Shown here: in pieces, positions 1-9,066 of the stretch
How positions within the stretch are numbered: the first letter of the stretch is position 1
Layout of the letters: every line of letters starts with the position of its first letter
NCBI GenBank assembly: GCA_002315855.1
Contig: DCIG01000048.1
Coordinates: 1 to 64,000 of the forward strand
Source of the DNA: Lentisphaeria bacterium UBA1732
GTDB taxonomy: Bacteria > Verrucomicrobiota > Lentisphaeria > Victivallales > UBA1829
Length of the DNA: 64,000 bases
Direction: 5' to 3'
Position numbers and translations under genes: made by a program
The notes under the pieces: generated by a model
The model's database searches: none
What the model saw: only the letters and a program-made list of their open reading frames with translations
What the model was told of the DNA's origin: nothing

Positions 1-1323
1 GGCATCATCTACAACAGCGGCACTTCAATTACCCTTGACAATGACATTCTGGGTAGCAACGTTTTTGCAGGAGAAAAGAATGCCGCTTGCAGCAAAGAAA
101 TTTCGGTCAGCGGCACAACCATTGTACTTGGACACTTGTACACCAACGAATATACGGGAATTGTTCAGGAAGGCACGCGAACAAATATCAAATTGAATGT
201 AACGGATTCCACACTTGCAGGGTCTCAGCGTGGTGTATTCGGCGGTGCCAGCATCAAAGGTACAAATACCATTCTTGAAAACCATACTGTTTCTCTGACG
301 AACACAAAAGCATCCCGGTTTGTCGGCGGACATCGCGTTGCAGGTGCATTGACCACTCAGGGTGATTATACCTTGACTCTGAACAATTGCTCTGCTATGG
401 ATGAAACATCTGTCCAAATTGTGATGGCAGGTTCTATGATTGCTTCCGGCGGAAGTGAAACCCGTATCGGCAATACTACGATCAGCATCGATGGCGGAAG
501 TGTGAATTCTGCAATTATCGGTGGTTCCATGGTTCAGGGGGCCTCCGGTGCAGAGTTCTCTTCCATCACCGGTAACATCACGATGAATATCGGCGGTGAT
601 TTCCAGATGGACAAAGGAGCTTATATCTATGGTGCATCCGCTTCTTCCAAGGTCGCAAGTACCCAGGACGGCAAAGTCAAAGTAACCGGTAATGTCACAA
701 TTACCATTGACTACAGTGATGGTGCGGTACTCGGCGACTATGTATATGCCGGAGGGTATGCATATACGGAAGTGGATGGAGATGTATCCATTTCCTTGAA
801 AGGCACTCCTGCCAATCCTGTTCAAACGTCTTTCAAAATCGACAGTCGCAACGGTCAGTTCGGTTCCGCACTGGTTACCGGCGAACGCGAACTGAAGTTT
901 ACAGGCTTTGTCGGTCAAGTGAACGGCGACATTATCTCTGTCAGCAAGATCACGATTGACAAAGATTCTTCAGTCGGACTTGGCTCCGAAAATCTGAATT
1001 TCTACGATGTCAACTGGGATATTTCCGGAACTGCCGGCACAACCGGCCTTAAGATTGATCATGATTTTGAAGCAGCCTTCACTGCTTCTAATGAATTCAA
1101 TCTTACCTGTGAAGGACTTGAAGAAGGAAATTCCTGGAAGGTTCTGGATGTTGCAGACGATGTTTCCCTGCTCGACAAGGGCTTCGGAGATGCAAGCATT
1201 ACCTTCAATGGCGAAGAAATGGTCTTCCTGGATGAAGAGACTGGCTGGATCAGCGGCAGCGGCACTTACATGCTGACCGTCGATGAAGAATCCGGCGACC
1301 TCATCGCCTCCAGGCTCGTTTAA
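1..1323 (+). CDS. C-terminal part of a large secreted, repeat-rich surface protein (5' end outside the window)
   Basis: The frame is open from base 1, so the true start lies to the left; 440 codons are visible before the TAA. The protein is rich in Gly, Ser, Thr, Asn and Ile. It carries degenerate repeats of the type GGS..N..I.GGS and ITMNIGG, as expected for a parallel beta-helix or passenger-like surface protein. No catalytic motif, transmembrane segment or clear outer-membrane barrel is visible in this part. The last 30 residues (ending ...YMLTVDEESGDLIASRLV) look like a short closing strand pattern. Many Lentisphaerota encode giant proteins of this type. The function is unknown; adhesin or S-layer-like roles are guesses. 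Confidence 0.7.
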   Translation, partial: GIIYNSGTSITLDNDILGSNVFAGEKNAACSKEISVSGTTIVLGHLYTNEYTGIVQEGTRTNIKLNVTDSTLAGSQRGVFGGASIKGTNTILENHTVSLTNTKASRFVGGHRVAGALTTQGDYTLTLNNCSAMDETSVQIVMAGSMIASGGSETRIGNTTISIDGGSVNSAIIGGSMVQGASGAEFSSITGNITMNIGGDFQMDKGAYIYGASASSKVASTQDGKVKVTGNVTITIDYSDGAVLGDYVYAGGYAYTEVDGDVSISLKGTPANPVQTSFKIDSRNGQFGSALVTGERELKFTGFVGQVNGDIISVSKITIDKDSSVGLGSENLNFYDVNWDISGTAGTTGLKIDHDFEAAFTASNEFNLTCEGLEEGNSWKVLDVADDVSLLDKGFGDASITFNGEEMVFLDEETGWISGSGTYMLTVDEESGDLIASRLV

Positions 1324-1372
1324 TCCCGCCCCATCATCTTTACTCCATCACTCTTAACCCCATCACGTTCTT

Positions 1373-2215
1373 ATGAATTTCTGCAAAAAACTTTGGAAAA
1401 AACGCGGCATTCGCATTACGGTTTACTGCATTGCCGCTTTTTCGCTCACGCTCTGCGCGTCCTGTTCCACCATCATTGACAGCATTTTATTCCCCGCTCC
1501 TCACACCGGGGTCAAAACCGGAAACATGACGCTCCAATCCGGAGAAGCGGAACTGGATGCCTATTGGCATCAGGGACGTCCTGATCTCCCTGTTATCATC
1601 TACAGCCACGGCAACGGCGAGACATTGGCCTCCACCCGCGGCACGATTTGGGGATATACCATGCGCGGATTCAGCATTTTCACCTACGACTACGCGGAAT
1701 ACGGCGGCTCCACGGGCAGTGCCGGCGAGAAGCAGGCTGAAAAAGACATTCTGGCCGCCTACAATTACCTCACGCAAACCCTGAAAATTCCGGCTGACCG
1801 CATCATCCCTGTCGGGTATTCGGTCGGTACGGGTCCCAGCAGTTTTCTTGCGGCGCATTATCCGGTGCGCGGCGTAGTTCTTTGTGCGCCCTATGCCTCT
1901 GCCATGCAGGTGGTTGTCCCGTTCTCTCTCTGGGGCGATAAATTTCCAAGCGCAAAATATTTAAGTAAGAAAAGCGTCCCTGTTCTGATTTATCATGGAC
2001 ATCAGGACCAGATCATCCCCTACCGGAACGGCAGAAAGATTTTCGATGATGCCATGGGTCCCAAAAAACTGGTCGAAATTGACGAAGCCAATCACTTCAA
2101 CGTCCTTTTCTTTGCCGGCGAAAACTACTGGAAAGAACTCCGCGAAATGGGCAATACGGGATGGAGTGTCGGTGCCCCCGGCACATCCGAACACGAACAC
2201 ATCGAAAAGAAGTAA
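1373..2215 (+). CDS. alpha/beta hydrolase, probable lipoprotein
   Basis: The 280-aa protein starts with a basic N-terminus, a hydrophobic stretch and LCASC, a lipobox-like site at about residue 31, so it is probably membrane anchored. The alpha/beta hydrolase signs are all present: an oxyanion stretch IIYSHGNGE, the nucleophile elbow GYSVGTG (G-x-S-x-G), an acid in HGHQDQIIP and a late His in EANHFN. It resembles the BEM46/ABHD17-like serine hydrolases. The substrate cannot be read from sequence. It follows the surface-protein gene by 49 bp and is closed by a hairpin terminator at 2253. Confidence 0.8.
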   Translation: MNFCKKLWKKRGIRITVYCIAAFSLTLCASCSTIIDSILFPAPHTGVKTGNMTLQSGEAELDAYWHQGRPDLPVIIYSHGNGETLASTRGTIWGYTMRGFSIFTYDYAEYGGSTGSAGEKQAEKDILAAYNYLTQTLKIPADRIIPVGYSVGTGPSSFLAAHYPVRGVVLCAPYASAMQVVVPFSLWGDKFPSAKYLSKKSVPVLIYHGHQDQIIPYRNGRKIFDDAMGPKKLVEIDEANHFNVLFFAGENYWKELREMGNTGWSVGAPGTSEHEHIEKK

Positions 2216-2252
2216 CTTCCGGCCTTCTTTTCCCTCCTTTTTCTGCCTCACA

Positions 2253-2290
2253 CCCCCGCAGTCCATGAACTTGCGGGGGATTCTTTCTTT
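2253..2290 (+). terminator. rho-independent terminator after the hydrolase
   Basis: A perfect 8-bp stem, CCCCCGCA (2253-2260) with TGCGGGGG (2272-2279), is followed by a T-rich tract (attctttctttt). Confidence 0.75.
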
Positions 2291-2383
2291 TCTTTCCATA
2301 ACCAACCATCTCATATTCCTCCGTCCTCCTCCGCTCTTTGTGAAAATATTTCATCCTGCCTGTGATATTTTATCATATTCAGC

Positions 2384-2412
2384 TTGAAAAAAATTCGTTA
2401 TGGTGCTATAAT
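2384..2412 (+). promoter_or_regulatory. sigma70-type promoter of the kdgK-gnd-larA-like operon
   Basis: TTGAAA (2384-2389), a 17-bp spacer and TATAAT (2407-2412), with TGC directly before the -10 (extended -10). Transcription would start near 2419, leaving a leader of about 190 nt before kdgK. I see no riboswitch or strong hairpin in that leader, and the short frames inside it do not look like genes. Confidence 0.8.
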
Positions 2413-2609
2413 ATTATATTTAGTTATAAAGATGATAAGAGTCCTTTCGCTTTTTTTCCGTTATTCGGAAGCCCGTCTCTTATCCTCTTTGCCTGATTTT
2501 GCACTCAAACACGCTGTTTTCAGAAGTCTCCGTCGAAAGTTTTTTCAAACCTTTCGCACACTTGACACAGGACTTTCGAGATTAGCTCAAACATAAAGGA
2601 TTTCTCATC

Positions 2610-3689
2610 ATGCCGATGCAGCTCAGAAAAGATGCCAAATATGCCATGCTTGTCGCAACCAGCATGGGCGTTCGCCTCACCCCTGCCGATGGACAGCCGT
2701 TCTACTGCAGTGATACATTCAAAATGCAGGTTACCAGCGCGGAAACCAACGTCGCATCCATTTCGTCTTACCTCGGACTCCCCGTCAAAGTCCTCACAGC
2801 CTTTGTCAAGGGCAGCCCTGTTGCCCGCATGATCAAGGATAACCTCGCAAGCCGCCACATGGACTACGAAGGTCCCGAAATCGAACAGGGCGGTCCCTGG
2901 GGCTATCGTCACCAGTTCAACCTTGCCGACAGCGGCACCGGAAGCCGTGGTCCCCGTGTTCAGAATGACCGTGCCGGGGAAGTCGGTCGTCTCCTCTCCG
3001 CAAAATATTTTGACCTCGACCGCATCTTTGGTCAGGAAGGCGTTCAGATTGTCCACCTTTCCGGTCTGATTGCCGCAATGTCTCCCGAAACCAGCAAATT
3101 CTGCCTCGAAATCGCCCGCACGGCCCGCAAATACGGCTCTCTGATTTCCTTTGACCTCAACTACCGCGCCTCTTTCTGGGTCGGCCGCGAAGCTGAACTC
3201 TCCGCCACGTTCGCGGAAATCGCAAGCCTTGCCGACATCCTCATCGGCAACGAAGAGGACTTCCAGCTCTCCCTCGGAATCAAAGGTCCCGAAGCCGGCG
3301 GCAAAGCTCTTTCCGACAAAATCGACAGTTTCAAGGAAATGGTCAACCGCGTCAAAGCCGCCTATCCCAATGCCGCGGCGTTTGCCACCACGCTCCGCCA
3401 GGTCGTCCATGCGAACAAGCACCTCTGGGGTGCCATCGCAAACGTCGACGGCGAATGGCAGGTCGTCGAACCTCGTGAAATCGCTGTCCTCGACCGTATC
3501 GGCGGCGGCGATGGTTTCGTCGGCGGCTTCCTCTATGCCGTCTTGAAGGGCTGGGAACCCGAAAAATGGATTCAGTTCGGCTGGGCGACCGGGGCTCTTG
3601 CCACCACGTTCCTGACCGACTATGCGCAGCCTGCCGATGAAGAGCAGGTCTGGAGCATTTGGAGCGGCAATGCCCGTGTCCGCCGCTGA
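2610..3689 (+). CDS. kdgK: 2-dehydro-3-deoxygluconokinase (PfkB/ribokinase family)
   Basis: The 359-aa protein belongs to the PfkB sugar kinase family. The C-terminal signature at about residues 294-305 ([12 protein letters not shown]) matches the D-x-x-G-x-G-D catalytic/anion-hole motif, and the following [18 protein letters not shown] is typical of KDG kinases. The expected reaction is ATP-dependent phosphorylation of 2-keto-3-deoxygluconate to KDPG for the Entner-Doudoroff pathway. It is the first gene of an operon with gnd and a LarA-family protein, and a sugar-acid context fits KDG better than fructose or ribose. Substrate assignment is inferred; the family assignment is firm. No KDPG aldolase lies in the window. 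Confidence 0.8.
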   Translation: MPMQLRKDAKYAMLVATSMGVRLTPADGQPFYCSDTFKMQVTSAETNVASISSYLGLPVKVLTAFVKGSPVARMIKDNLASRHMDYEGPEIEQGGPWGYRHQFNLADSGTGSRGPRVQNDRAGEVGRLLSAKYFDLDRIFGQEGVQIVHLSGLIAAMSPETSKFCLEIARTARKYGSLISFDLNYRASFWVGREAELSATFAEIASLADILIGNEEDFQLSLGIKGPEAGGKALSDKIDSFKEMVNRVKAAYPNAAAFATTLRQVVHANKHLWGAIANVDGEWQVVEPREIAVLDRIGGGDGFVGGFLYAVLKGWEPEKWIQFGWATGALATTFLTDYAQPADEEQVWSIWSGNARVRR

Positions 3690-3744
3690 TTCTTCTCACA
3701 GACAATCACATCATAACTCTTCAAATAACAAGGTCTTGTTTACA

Positions 3745-5202
3745 ATGTCAAAAAAAGCTGACATCGGTCTGATCGGTCTCGCCGTTATGGGCGAAAATCT
3801 CGTCTTGAATATGGAACGCAACGGTTTTACCGTCGCCGTTTTCAATCGTCATACGGAAAAAGTTGACGCTTTCCTCTCTGGGCGCGGCAGCGGCAAAAAT
3901 TTCATCGGATGCCACTCCATCGAAGAACTCTGCGCCAATCTCGAATCCCCGCGCCGCATTATGCTCATGGTCAAGTCCGGAAAACCTGTCGATGAACTCA
4001 TCGCCCGGCTCGTCCCCCATCTCGCCCCCGGCGACATCATCATCGATGGCGGCAACAGCTTCTTCCAGGACACCATCCGCCGCACAAACGATCTTTCCGC
4101 CAAGGGAATTCGTTTCATCGGTACCGGCGTCTCCGGCGGCGAAGAAGGTGCCCTGAATGGTCCTTCCATCATGCCCGGCGGAAATCCCGAAGCATGGCCT
4201 TTTGTCAAGCCCGTATTTCAGGCGATTTCCGCGAAAGTTTCCGGCGGCGTGCCCTGCTGCCAGTGGGTCGGTGCGAATGGTGCCGGTCACTACGTGAAAA
4301 TGGTGCATAACGGCATCGAATACGGCGACATGCAGATGATTTGCGAAGCCTACTGGATTATGAAAAAAGTCCTCGGTCTCAACGCTCGCGAACTCCACGA
4401 AGTCTTCGCCGAATGGAACAAAGGCGAACTCAACAGCTACCTCATCGAAATCACCGCCGAAATCTTCACGAAAACTGACCCCGAAACCGGAAAGCCCGTT
4501 GTCGACATCATCCTCGACACGGCAGGACAGAAAGGCACTGGCAAATGGACGAGCCAGAGCGCGCTTGACCTGGGAGCTCCTGCCCCCACTGTTGCCGAAG
4601 CCGTCTTCGCCCGCTGCCTCTCCGCCATCAAGTCCGAACGCGTCAAAGCCTCTTCCATCATCAGCGAAGACACCGTCCCGTTCACGGGCGACAAACAGGC
4701 TTTCATCGAAGCGGTTCGTCAGGCTCTCTATGCCTCCAAAATCTGCTCCTATGCTCAGGGCTTCCAGCTCATGAAGCTCGCCGCCAAAGAATTTGACTGG
4801 GATCTCCGGTACGGCGAAATCGCTCTCCTTTGGCGCGGCGGATGTATCATTCGGGCCACTTTCCTCGAAAAAATCAAGGAAGCATTCGACAAGAATCCCG
4901 ACCTCGACAATCTTCTGCTGGATGACTTCTTCAATGCCGCGATTGCACGCTGCCGTAAAGCATGGCGTCAAGTCGTTGCGCAGGCTGTCCTTTCCGGAGT
5001 CCCGGTTCCGGCGTTCTCCAGTGCGCTTTCCTACTACGACGGCTATCGTTCCGCCTGCCTCCCCGCGAATCTTCTTCAGGCGCAGCGCGATTACTTCGGG
5101 GCTCACACCTACGAGCGCGTCGACAAGGAACGCGGTCAGATTTTCCACACCGAATGGACCGAAACCAGCGGCAAAACTGTCTCCGGCACTTACAATGCCT
5201 GA
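3745..5202 (+). CDS. gnd: 6-phosphogluconate dehydrogenase, decarboxylating
   Basis: The start at 3745 ([19 protein letters not shown]) gives 485 aa, the normal family length. A more upstream in-frame start would overlap kdgK and add a non-conserved tail. It has the N-terminal Rossmann motif GLAVMGENL and NRHTEK for NADP. The catalytic Lys-His region [17 protein letters not shown] is present, as are the C-terminal all-alpha domain ([14 protein letters not shown]) and the tail containing [13 protein letters not shown]. The reaction is 6-phosphogluconate + NADP+ to ribulose 5-phosphate + CO2 + NADPH, in the cytosol. It sits 55 bp after kdgK and 18 bp before the LarA-like gene, in one operon. 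Confidence 0.95.
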   Translation: MSKKADIGLIGLAVMGENLVLNMERNGFTVAVFNRHTEKVDAFLSGRGSGKNFIGCHSIEELCANLESPRRIMLMVKSGKPVDELIARLVPHLAPGDIIIDGGNSFFQDTIRRTNDLSAKGIRFIGTGVSGGEEGALNGPSIMPGGNPEAWPFVKPVFQAISAKVSGGVPCCQWVGANGAGHYVKMVHNGIEYGDMQMICEAYWIMKKVLGLNARELHEVFAEWNKGELNSYLIEITAEIFTKTDPETGKPVVDIILDTAGQKGTGKWTSQSALDLGAPAPTVAEAVFARCLSAIKSERVKASSIISEDTVPFTGDKQAFIEAVRQALYASKICSYAQGFQLMKLAAKEFDWDLRYGEIALLWRGGCIIRATFLEKIKEAFDKNPDLDNLLLDDFFNAAIARCRKAWRQVVAQAVLSGVPVPAFSSALSYYDGYRSACLPANLLQAQRDYFGAHTYERVDKERGQIFHTEWTETSGKTVSGTYNA

Positions 5203-5220
5203 TGCTATGGAGTTCCCATT

Positions 5221-6507
5221 ATGAGTATTTTTGCAGGTCAAGGCTCTGCGTCTTCCTCCATTTCCGAGGCGGAACTTCGCTGCATGATTCATGCGACCAT
5301 CGAAAAAAGCGGAAAGACGGTGAAAAAACTTCTTCTGCTTCCTCCAGACCACACCCGTCTGAACTCCTATGCCGGGCGCATTGCCGAAATGATTTGGGAA
5401 GACTATCACGAATCCTGCGCCATCGACATCATGCCCGCTCTTGGCACGCACAGTCCCATGAACGATGCACAGCTCGAAATGATGTTCGGCACAAAAATCC
5501 CGAAATCCGCATTTCGCGTCCATGACTGGCGAAATGATGTCGTTACGCTTGGCAAAGCCTCTTCGGACTTCCTCCGCGAACTTTCAGGCGGCAAGCTCGA
5601 CTATGAGGTTATGATTCAGTGCAATAAAATCCTCTTCGATGACTACGACCTCATTCTCTCCATCGGGCAGGTCGTCCCTCACGAAGTCGTCGGCTTGGCG
5701 AACTACACGAAAAATATCATGGTCGGGACAGGCGGTCCTGACATCATCAATAAATCCCACTTCCTCGGTGCCGTCTCCAATATGGAGAAAATCATGGGAC
5801 GCGCAGACAGCCCTGTTCGCCGCCTGTTCAATTACGGCGTGGACACCTATCTGAAGGATCGTCCCATCGTCTACATGCTCACGGTCATGGCGCGCGAAGA
5901 ATCCTCCGGGAAAATGGTGATGCGCGGGTTCTATTCCGGCGAAGGTCCCGATGCTTTCCTTCAGGCAGCAAAACTCTGTACCGAAACCAATCTCGTCCTC
6001 CTGGACAAGCCTCTGAAAAAAGTCGTCGTCTTCCTCGACCCCGGCGAATTTAAAAGTACTTGGCTTGGCAACAAAGCCATCTACCGTACTCGCATGGCGA
6101 TTGCGGATGACGGTGAACTCATCGTGCTTGCACCCGGTCTCCGCGAATTTGGCGAAGACAAACAGATTGACCTCCTCATCCGCAAATACGGTTACAAAGG
6201 CACTCCCGCCACATTGCAGGCGGTCAGCGACAATGCCGATTTGCGCGGCAATCTCGGTGCCGCCGCTCACCTCATCCATGGCTCAAGCGAAGGCCGCTTC
6301 ACCATCACTTATTGCCCCGGCGAAGGTGTCTCGCGTCAGGAAATCGAATCCGTCGGATTCCGCTTCGGCAATCTCGCGGAAATGACCGCAAAATACAATC
6401 CCGACACCCTGAAAGACGGCTTCAATACCGTCAACGGCGAGGAAATCTTCTACATCAGCAATCCCGCCCTCGGTCTTTGGGCTTTGAAAAAGAATTTCGC
6501 CGAATAA
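5221..6507 (+). CDS. LarA-family nickel-dependent hydroxyacid racemase/epimerase
   Basis: The 428-aa protein has the LarA fold signatures: PDHTR (residues 42-46), GTHSPM (75-80), HDWRND (101-106), and His154, Lys164 and His180. The spacing of these last three (+10 and +26) is the same as His174, Lys184 and His200 of Lactobacillus plantarum LarA. In LarA the lysine holds the nickel-pincer cofactor and the histidines bind nickel or act as bases. The family includes lactate racemase and sugar-acid 2-epimerases. The operon partners kdgK and gnd favour a sugar acid such as gluconate or mannonate over lactate, which is inference. The cofactor genes larB, larC and larE are not in the window. Confidence 0.8.
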   Translation: MSIFAGQGSASSSISEAELRCMIHATIEKSGKTVKKLLLLPPDHTRLNSYAGRIAEMIWEDYHESCAIDIMPALGTHSPMNDAQLEMMFGTKIPKSAFRVHDWRNDVVTLGKASSDFLRELSGGKLDYEVMIQCNKILFDDYDLILSIGQVVPHEVVGLANYTKNIMVGTGGPDIINKSHFLGAVSNMEKIMGRADSPVRRLFNYGVDTYLKDRPIVYMLTVMAREESSGKMVMRGFYSGEGPDAFLQAAKLCTETNLVLLDKPLKKVVVFLDPGEFKSTWLGNKAIYRTRMAIADDGELIVLAPGLREFGEDKQIDLLIRKYGYKGTPATLQAVSDNADLRGNLGAAAHLIHGSSEGRFTITYCPGEGVSRQEIESVGFRFGNLAEMTAKYNPDTLKDGFNTVNGEEIFYISNPALGLWALKKNFAE

Positions 6508-6551
6508 TTCAGTGAGGTGCATTCACCTCATTCTCTCCTCAAAAATGAAAT

Positions 6552-6591
6552 CGCCTGACAGGACACTCAAAATCCCGTCAGGCGTTTTTTT
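6552..6591 (+). terminator. rho-independent terminator of the kdgK-gnd-larA-like operon
   Basis: The stem CGCCTGAC (6552-6559) with GTCAGGCG (6577-6584) is followed by seven T. A small hairpin TGAGGTG/CACCTCA (6513-6530) precedes it. Confidence 0.9.
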
Positions 6592-6632
6592 CTTCTGAAA
6601 TCAGCTCTTCTGCGCTGTTTCCGCAAATGCAC

Positions 6633-7244
6633 TCAGAAGAGATTATGTTTCTTCGCCGCCGCCAGCAGTTCCGGTAGCATTCGCGACTTTTCTTCTTCGG
6701 TTTCTTTGTGGAAAAGCTCCGGTGTTTTTGCCAGCCCGCGCCAGTATTCCAGCACGTCCTGCGCCATGCTTCCCGCCTCGTTTTGTGCGGGGAAAAGTTC
6801 CAGCAGGAAATCGAAGATGCCGTAGACCAGTTCAGCCTCTTTCAGGGTGAATACGGAGATGTACTCATCCATGACACACTTCATTTCAGGAAAAAGCCAC
6901 GTCGCCGCCAGCCCCCATTCCAGCGGCATGGATGCGCGGAACAGCATTTCCGTTTCAGGCAGTCGTTCGATGGAGCTTCCCTCCGGCAGCGGATTGAATC
7001 TCAAATCGCCGTCTGTCGGCAGTTCATCGGCTCTTTCGTAAATCTGATCCAAAATGGAATACAGGATTTCCGCCAGTTCCATTTTCCGGTCAGTCGGGAA
7101 AAATCTGGGATTGTCTGAAATCGCCTCCGCCACTTTTTTGGGCGTATCGTAGATGGGGTCTTCATTCACCCGGTGAAATACCTTGTCCAGTTCGAGCTGA
7201 TATGCCTCGATGTCTCGTTTCAGGCTGTTCTTGTCGATTGGCAT
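6633..7244 (-). CDS. uncharacterised 203-aa protein
   Basis: I do not recognise a family. The protein is acidic, probably all-alpha and cytosolic, with no signal peptide or membrane segment. It has conserved-looking blocks such as EWGLAATWLFPEMK and a Glu/Lys-rich C-terminus. It lies 15 bp downstream of the TSCPD-domain gene and is probably co-transcribed with it. Its stop codon lies in an 8-bp inverted repeat (CTCTTCTG 6605-6612 with CAGAAGAG 6634-6641) that may end the transcript. Nothing in the neighbourhood points to a role. Confidence 0.65.
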   Translation of the reverse strand: MPIDKNSLKRDIEAYQLELDKVFHRVNEDPIYDTPKKVAEAISDNPRFFPTDRKMELAEILYSILDQIYERADELPTDGDLRFNPLPEGSSIERLPETEMLFRASMPLEWGLAATWLFPEMKCVMDEYISVFTLKEAELVYGIFDFLLELFPAQNEAGSMAQDVLEYWRGLAKTPELFHKETEEEKSRMLPELLAAAKKHNLF

Positions 7245-7259
7245 CTTGTCTGGCTCCGC

Positions 7260-7514
7260 TTATTTCGCACCGATGGCTTCTTTCAGAGAAGCCGCGAACT
7301 GTGCCGGGCAGGATGTCCCCTTCCCTCCGCAGTCCACGTTTTCCAGCAGAGGAATTACCTCTTCTGCCTTGCGTCCTTCCACAAGCATTCCGATTGCCTT
7401 CAGGTTGCCGGGGCAGCCGCCCGCGAATTTCAGGTTGTGGATTACTCCGTCTTCCAGATCATAGTCGATTTGCGATGAGCAGATGCGATGGGTGCGGTAA
7501 GTGTAGTGCTGCAT
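7260..7514 (-). CDS. TSCPD domain protein (TIGR03905-like)
   Basis: The 84-aa protein has the TSCPD-type signature GKGTSCPAQF near residues 64-73 and a GGCPGNL motif near 32-38. Four cysteines (about 12, 34, 62, 69) could bind metal or iron-sulfur. Related domains occur as free-standing small proteins and at the C-terminus of vitamin B12-dependent ribonucleotide reductases. The function of the free-standing form is not established. It heads a probable two-gene unit. Its 5' region holds two copies of the dispersed AGCTGATTTC-type motif (7551-7560 and 7600-7609). Confidence 0.8.
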   Translation of the reverse strand: MQHYTYRTHRICSSQIDYDLEDGVIHNLKFAGGCPGNLKAIGMLVEGRKAEEVIPLLENVDCGGKGTSCPAQFAASLKEAIGAK

Positions 7515-7746
7515 GATGAAATCCTTTCATTACGAACCGGTTTCTTCCTCGAAATCAGTTCATGTCATTGTTGTTTGGGAATTGAAATTGAAGCCGATCG
7601 AAATCAGCTTATCAGTTCAATCATCGGACGCTTTTCATCTGCATCCCTCCTCCTGCGGAATGCGCGGACTACCCCCGAAAATCACGTCTGATGACGTTAA
7701 TGTAATCTCTCTTTGCGAAAAGTCCAGTAAAAACACAAAAATAGTC

Positions 7747-7774
7747 TTGTATTCCCGAAAAAAAACAGTATATT
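7747..7774 (+). promoter_or_regulatory. probable promoter of ribD
   Basis: TTGTAT (7747-7752), a 16-bp spacer and TATATT (7769-7774). The repeat element begins 11 bp after the -10, close to the expected start of transcription. Confidence 0.6.
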
Positions 7775-7785
7775 GTATTATTTGG

Positions 7786-7946
7786 AGCTGATTTCAAATG
7801 TCTTTGACGGAATGATTGAAAAAAATCGTCGCGTAGTTGGCATGAATCGTTTGAGGTGGCTATGGGGAACGCATCCGCCGAAAACACTCTCCCCGCAAAT
7901 GCCGAAGAGACTTTCAAAGCTCCCGTCACGACTTTTGAAATCAGCT
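7786..7946 (+). repeat. dispersed 161-bp inverted-repeat element, copy 1 (ribD leader)
   Basis: The ends are AGCTGATTTCAAATGTC (7786-7802) and GACTTTTGAAATCAGCT (7930-7946), complementary except for one position. Hand alignment to the reverse complement of 48881-49042 gives about 131 of 161 identical positions with one 1-nt gap. Inside are three hairpins. The first pairs GATT with AATC and GACG with CGTC. The second is a 10-bp central stem, GGTGGCTATG with CGCATCCGCC, around the loop GGGAA. The third pairs CTCT with AGAG. Together with the closing stem this gives a four-way-junction shape. The element sits between a promoter and ribD. It may be a structured RNA or a MITE-like element. Confidence 0.75.
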
Positions 7947-8022
7947 CATTGGAACGGAAAAACAGCCTTCTCTGTCTCTGTTCCCGTTTTCTCTTTTTCA
8001 CCCAGCAAACCCGGAGTCTGTT

Positions 8023-9063
8023 TTGGATTTTGATTGTGTCATGATGCGAAAAGCGATTGCCCTTGCCGGACGCGGTGCAGGTTTCACCAGCCCGAATCCC
8101 ATGGTCGGTGCGGTCATTGTCCGTGACGGGCAGATAATCGGACGCGGCTGGCATAAAAAATGCGGCGGTCCCCATGCTGAGGTCAATGCCTTTGCATCCC
8201 TGAAAAATCCTGCGGATGCCGCAGGGGCTTCGCTTTATGTTACGCTGGAGCCTTGCAGTACCACGGGACGCACTCCCCCGTGCTGTGATGCCATTATCCG
8301 CCACGGAATCGCCCGTGTTGTCATTGGCTGTACCGACCCCAATCCCAAACACGCAGGACGTGCCGTTTCCATCTTGGAACAGGCCGGGATTCAGGTCCGT
8401 TGCGGCGTGGAGGAATCCGCCTGCCGCAGACTGAATGCTCCTTTCATGAAATGGATTGTCTCCGGCAGGCCCTATGTCCTCCTGAAAATGGCGGAAACTC
8501 TGGACGGTAAAACAGCTTGCGCCTCCGGCAATTCCCGGTGGATTACAGGCGAAGCCGCACGGAAACGTGTCGCTCATCTTCGCTTGCTTTCGGATGCTGT
8601 GCTGGCGGGCGCGAATACATGGCTCATCGATCATCCCCGTTTCACAGCCCGTACCCCCTCCGGCGAAGTCGTCAAAACACCTCGTCTGTTCGCCGCTTCG
8701 CATCACCCCGAAAAAATCGCCCGCACGGATGTAACCTGCGTTTCACTGGATACCCCTGCACAATGGGACGACTTCCTGTCCCGGCTCGGCGCAGAACAGA
8801 TCACCATGCTCCTGATTGAGGGCGGCGGCGAACTCGCTTCTTCTGCCGTTCGCGCTCATGCCGTGGATGAAATCGAGTTCCATATCGCACCGAAACTCCT
8901 TGGCGGACTTCACAGTCATACTGCCATGGACGGCGCAGACCCGCTGACGCTTTCCGAGGCTGTCTCTCTCTCGGATATGCAGGTGCGCAGAATCGGCGGC
9001 GACCTCGTTGTCAACGCAAAACCCGTTTACGGCAGAATGCCCGATACAAAGGATATTCGATAA
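8023..9063 (+). CDS. ribD: bifunctional riboflavin biosynthesis deaminase/reductase RibD
   Basis: I chose the TTG start at 8023 because GGAG lies 6 nt upstream and the N-terminus DFDCVMMRKAIALA matches the family. Residues 1-145 are the deaminase domain (SPNPMVGAVIV, then zinc ligands HAEVNA and PCSTTGRTPPC). Residues 146-346 are the reductase domain (LLKMAETLDGK, SRWITGEAARK, LLIEGGGELASS). It deaminates 2,5-diamino-6-ribosylamino-pyrimidinone 5'-phosphate and reduces the ribosyl chain. It is followed after 3 bp by ribE. ribAB and ribH are not in the window. Confidence 0.93.
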   Translation: MDFDCVMMRKAIALAGRGAGFTSPNPMVGAVIVRDGQIIGRGWHKKCGGPHAEVNAFASLKNPADAAGASLYVTLEPCSTTGRTPPCCDAIIRHGIARVVIGCTDPNPKHAGRAVSILEQAGIQVRCGVEESACRRLNAPFMKWIVSGRPYVLLKMAETLDGKTACASGNSRWITGEAARKRVAHLRLLSDAVLAGANTWLIDHPRFTARTPSGEVVKTPRLFAASHHPEKIARTDVTCVSLDTPAQWDDFLSRLGAEQITMLLIEGGGELASSAVRAHAVDEIEFHIAPKLLGGLHSHTAMDGADPLTLSEAVSLSDMQVRRIGGDLVVNAKPVYGRMPDTKDIR

Positions 9064-9066
9064 ATC

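Larger units (their letters stand above)
7515..8022. other. 508-bp divergent intergenic region with a promoter and a 161-bp repeat element
   Basis: This region separates the minus-strand TSCPD gene from ribD. It holds two AGCTGATTTC-type motifs in direct order (7551, 7600), a forward promoter (7747-7774) and repeat element copy 1 (7786-7946). I looked for an FMN riboswitch before ribD and found none of its conserved strands. Short forward frames through the repeat do not survive comparison with the second copy, which has an in-frame stop. Confidence 0.7.

Noticed and set aside
2384..2596. A 70-codon frame before kdgK
   Set aside because: It starts on the -35 box of the promoter and has no ribosome site.
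7515..8022. FMN riboswitch before ribD
   Set aside because: None of the conserved RFN strands can be found; the leader is occupied by the repeat element.
7773..8044. Short forward frames through repeat copy 1 before ribD
   Set aside because: In the matching position of copy 2 the frame has a stop, and the differences show no third-base bias. The element is structured rather than coding.
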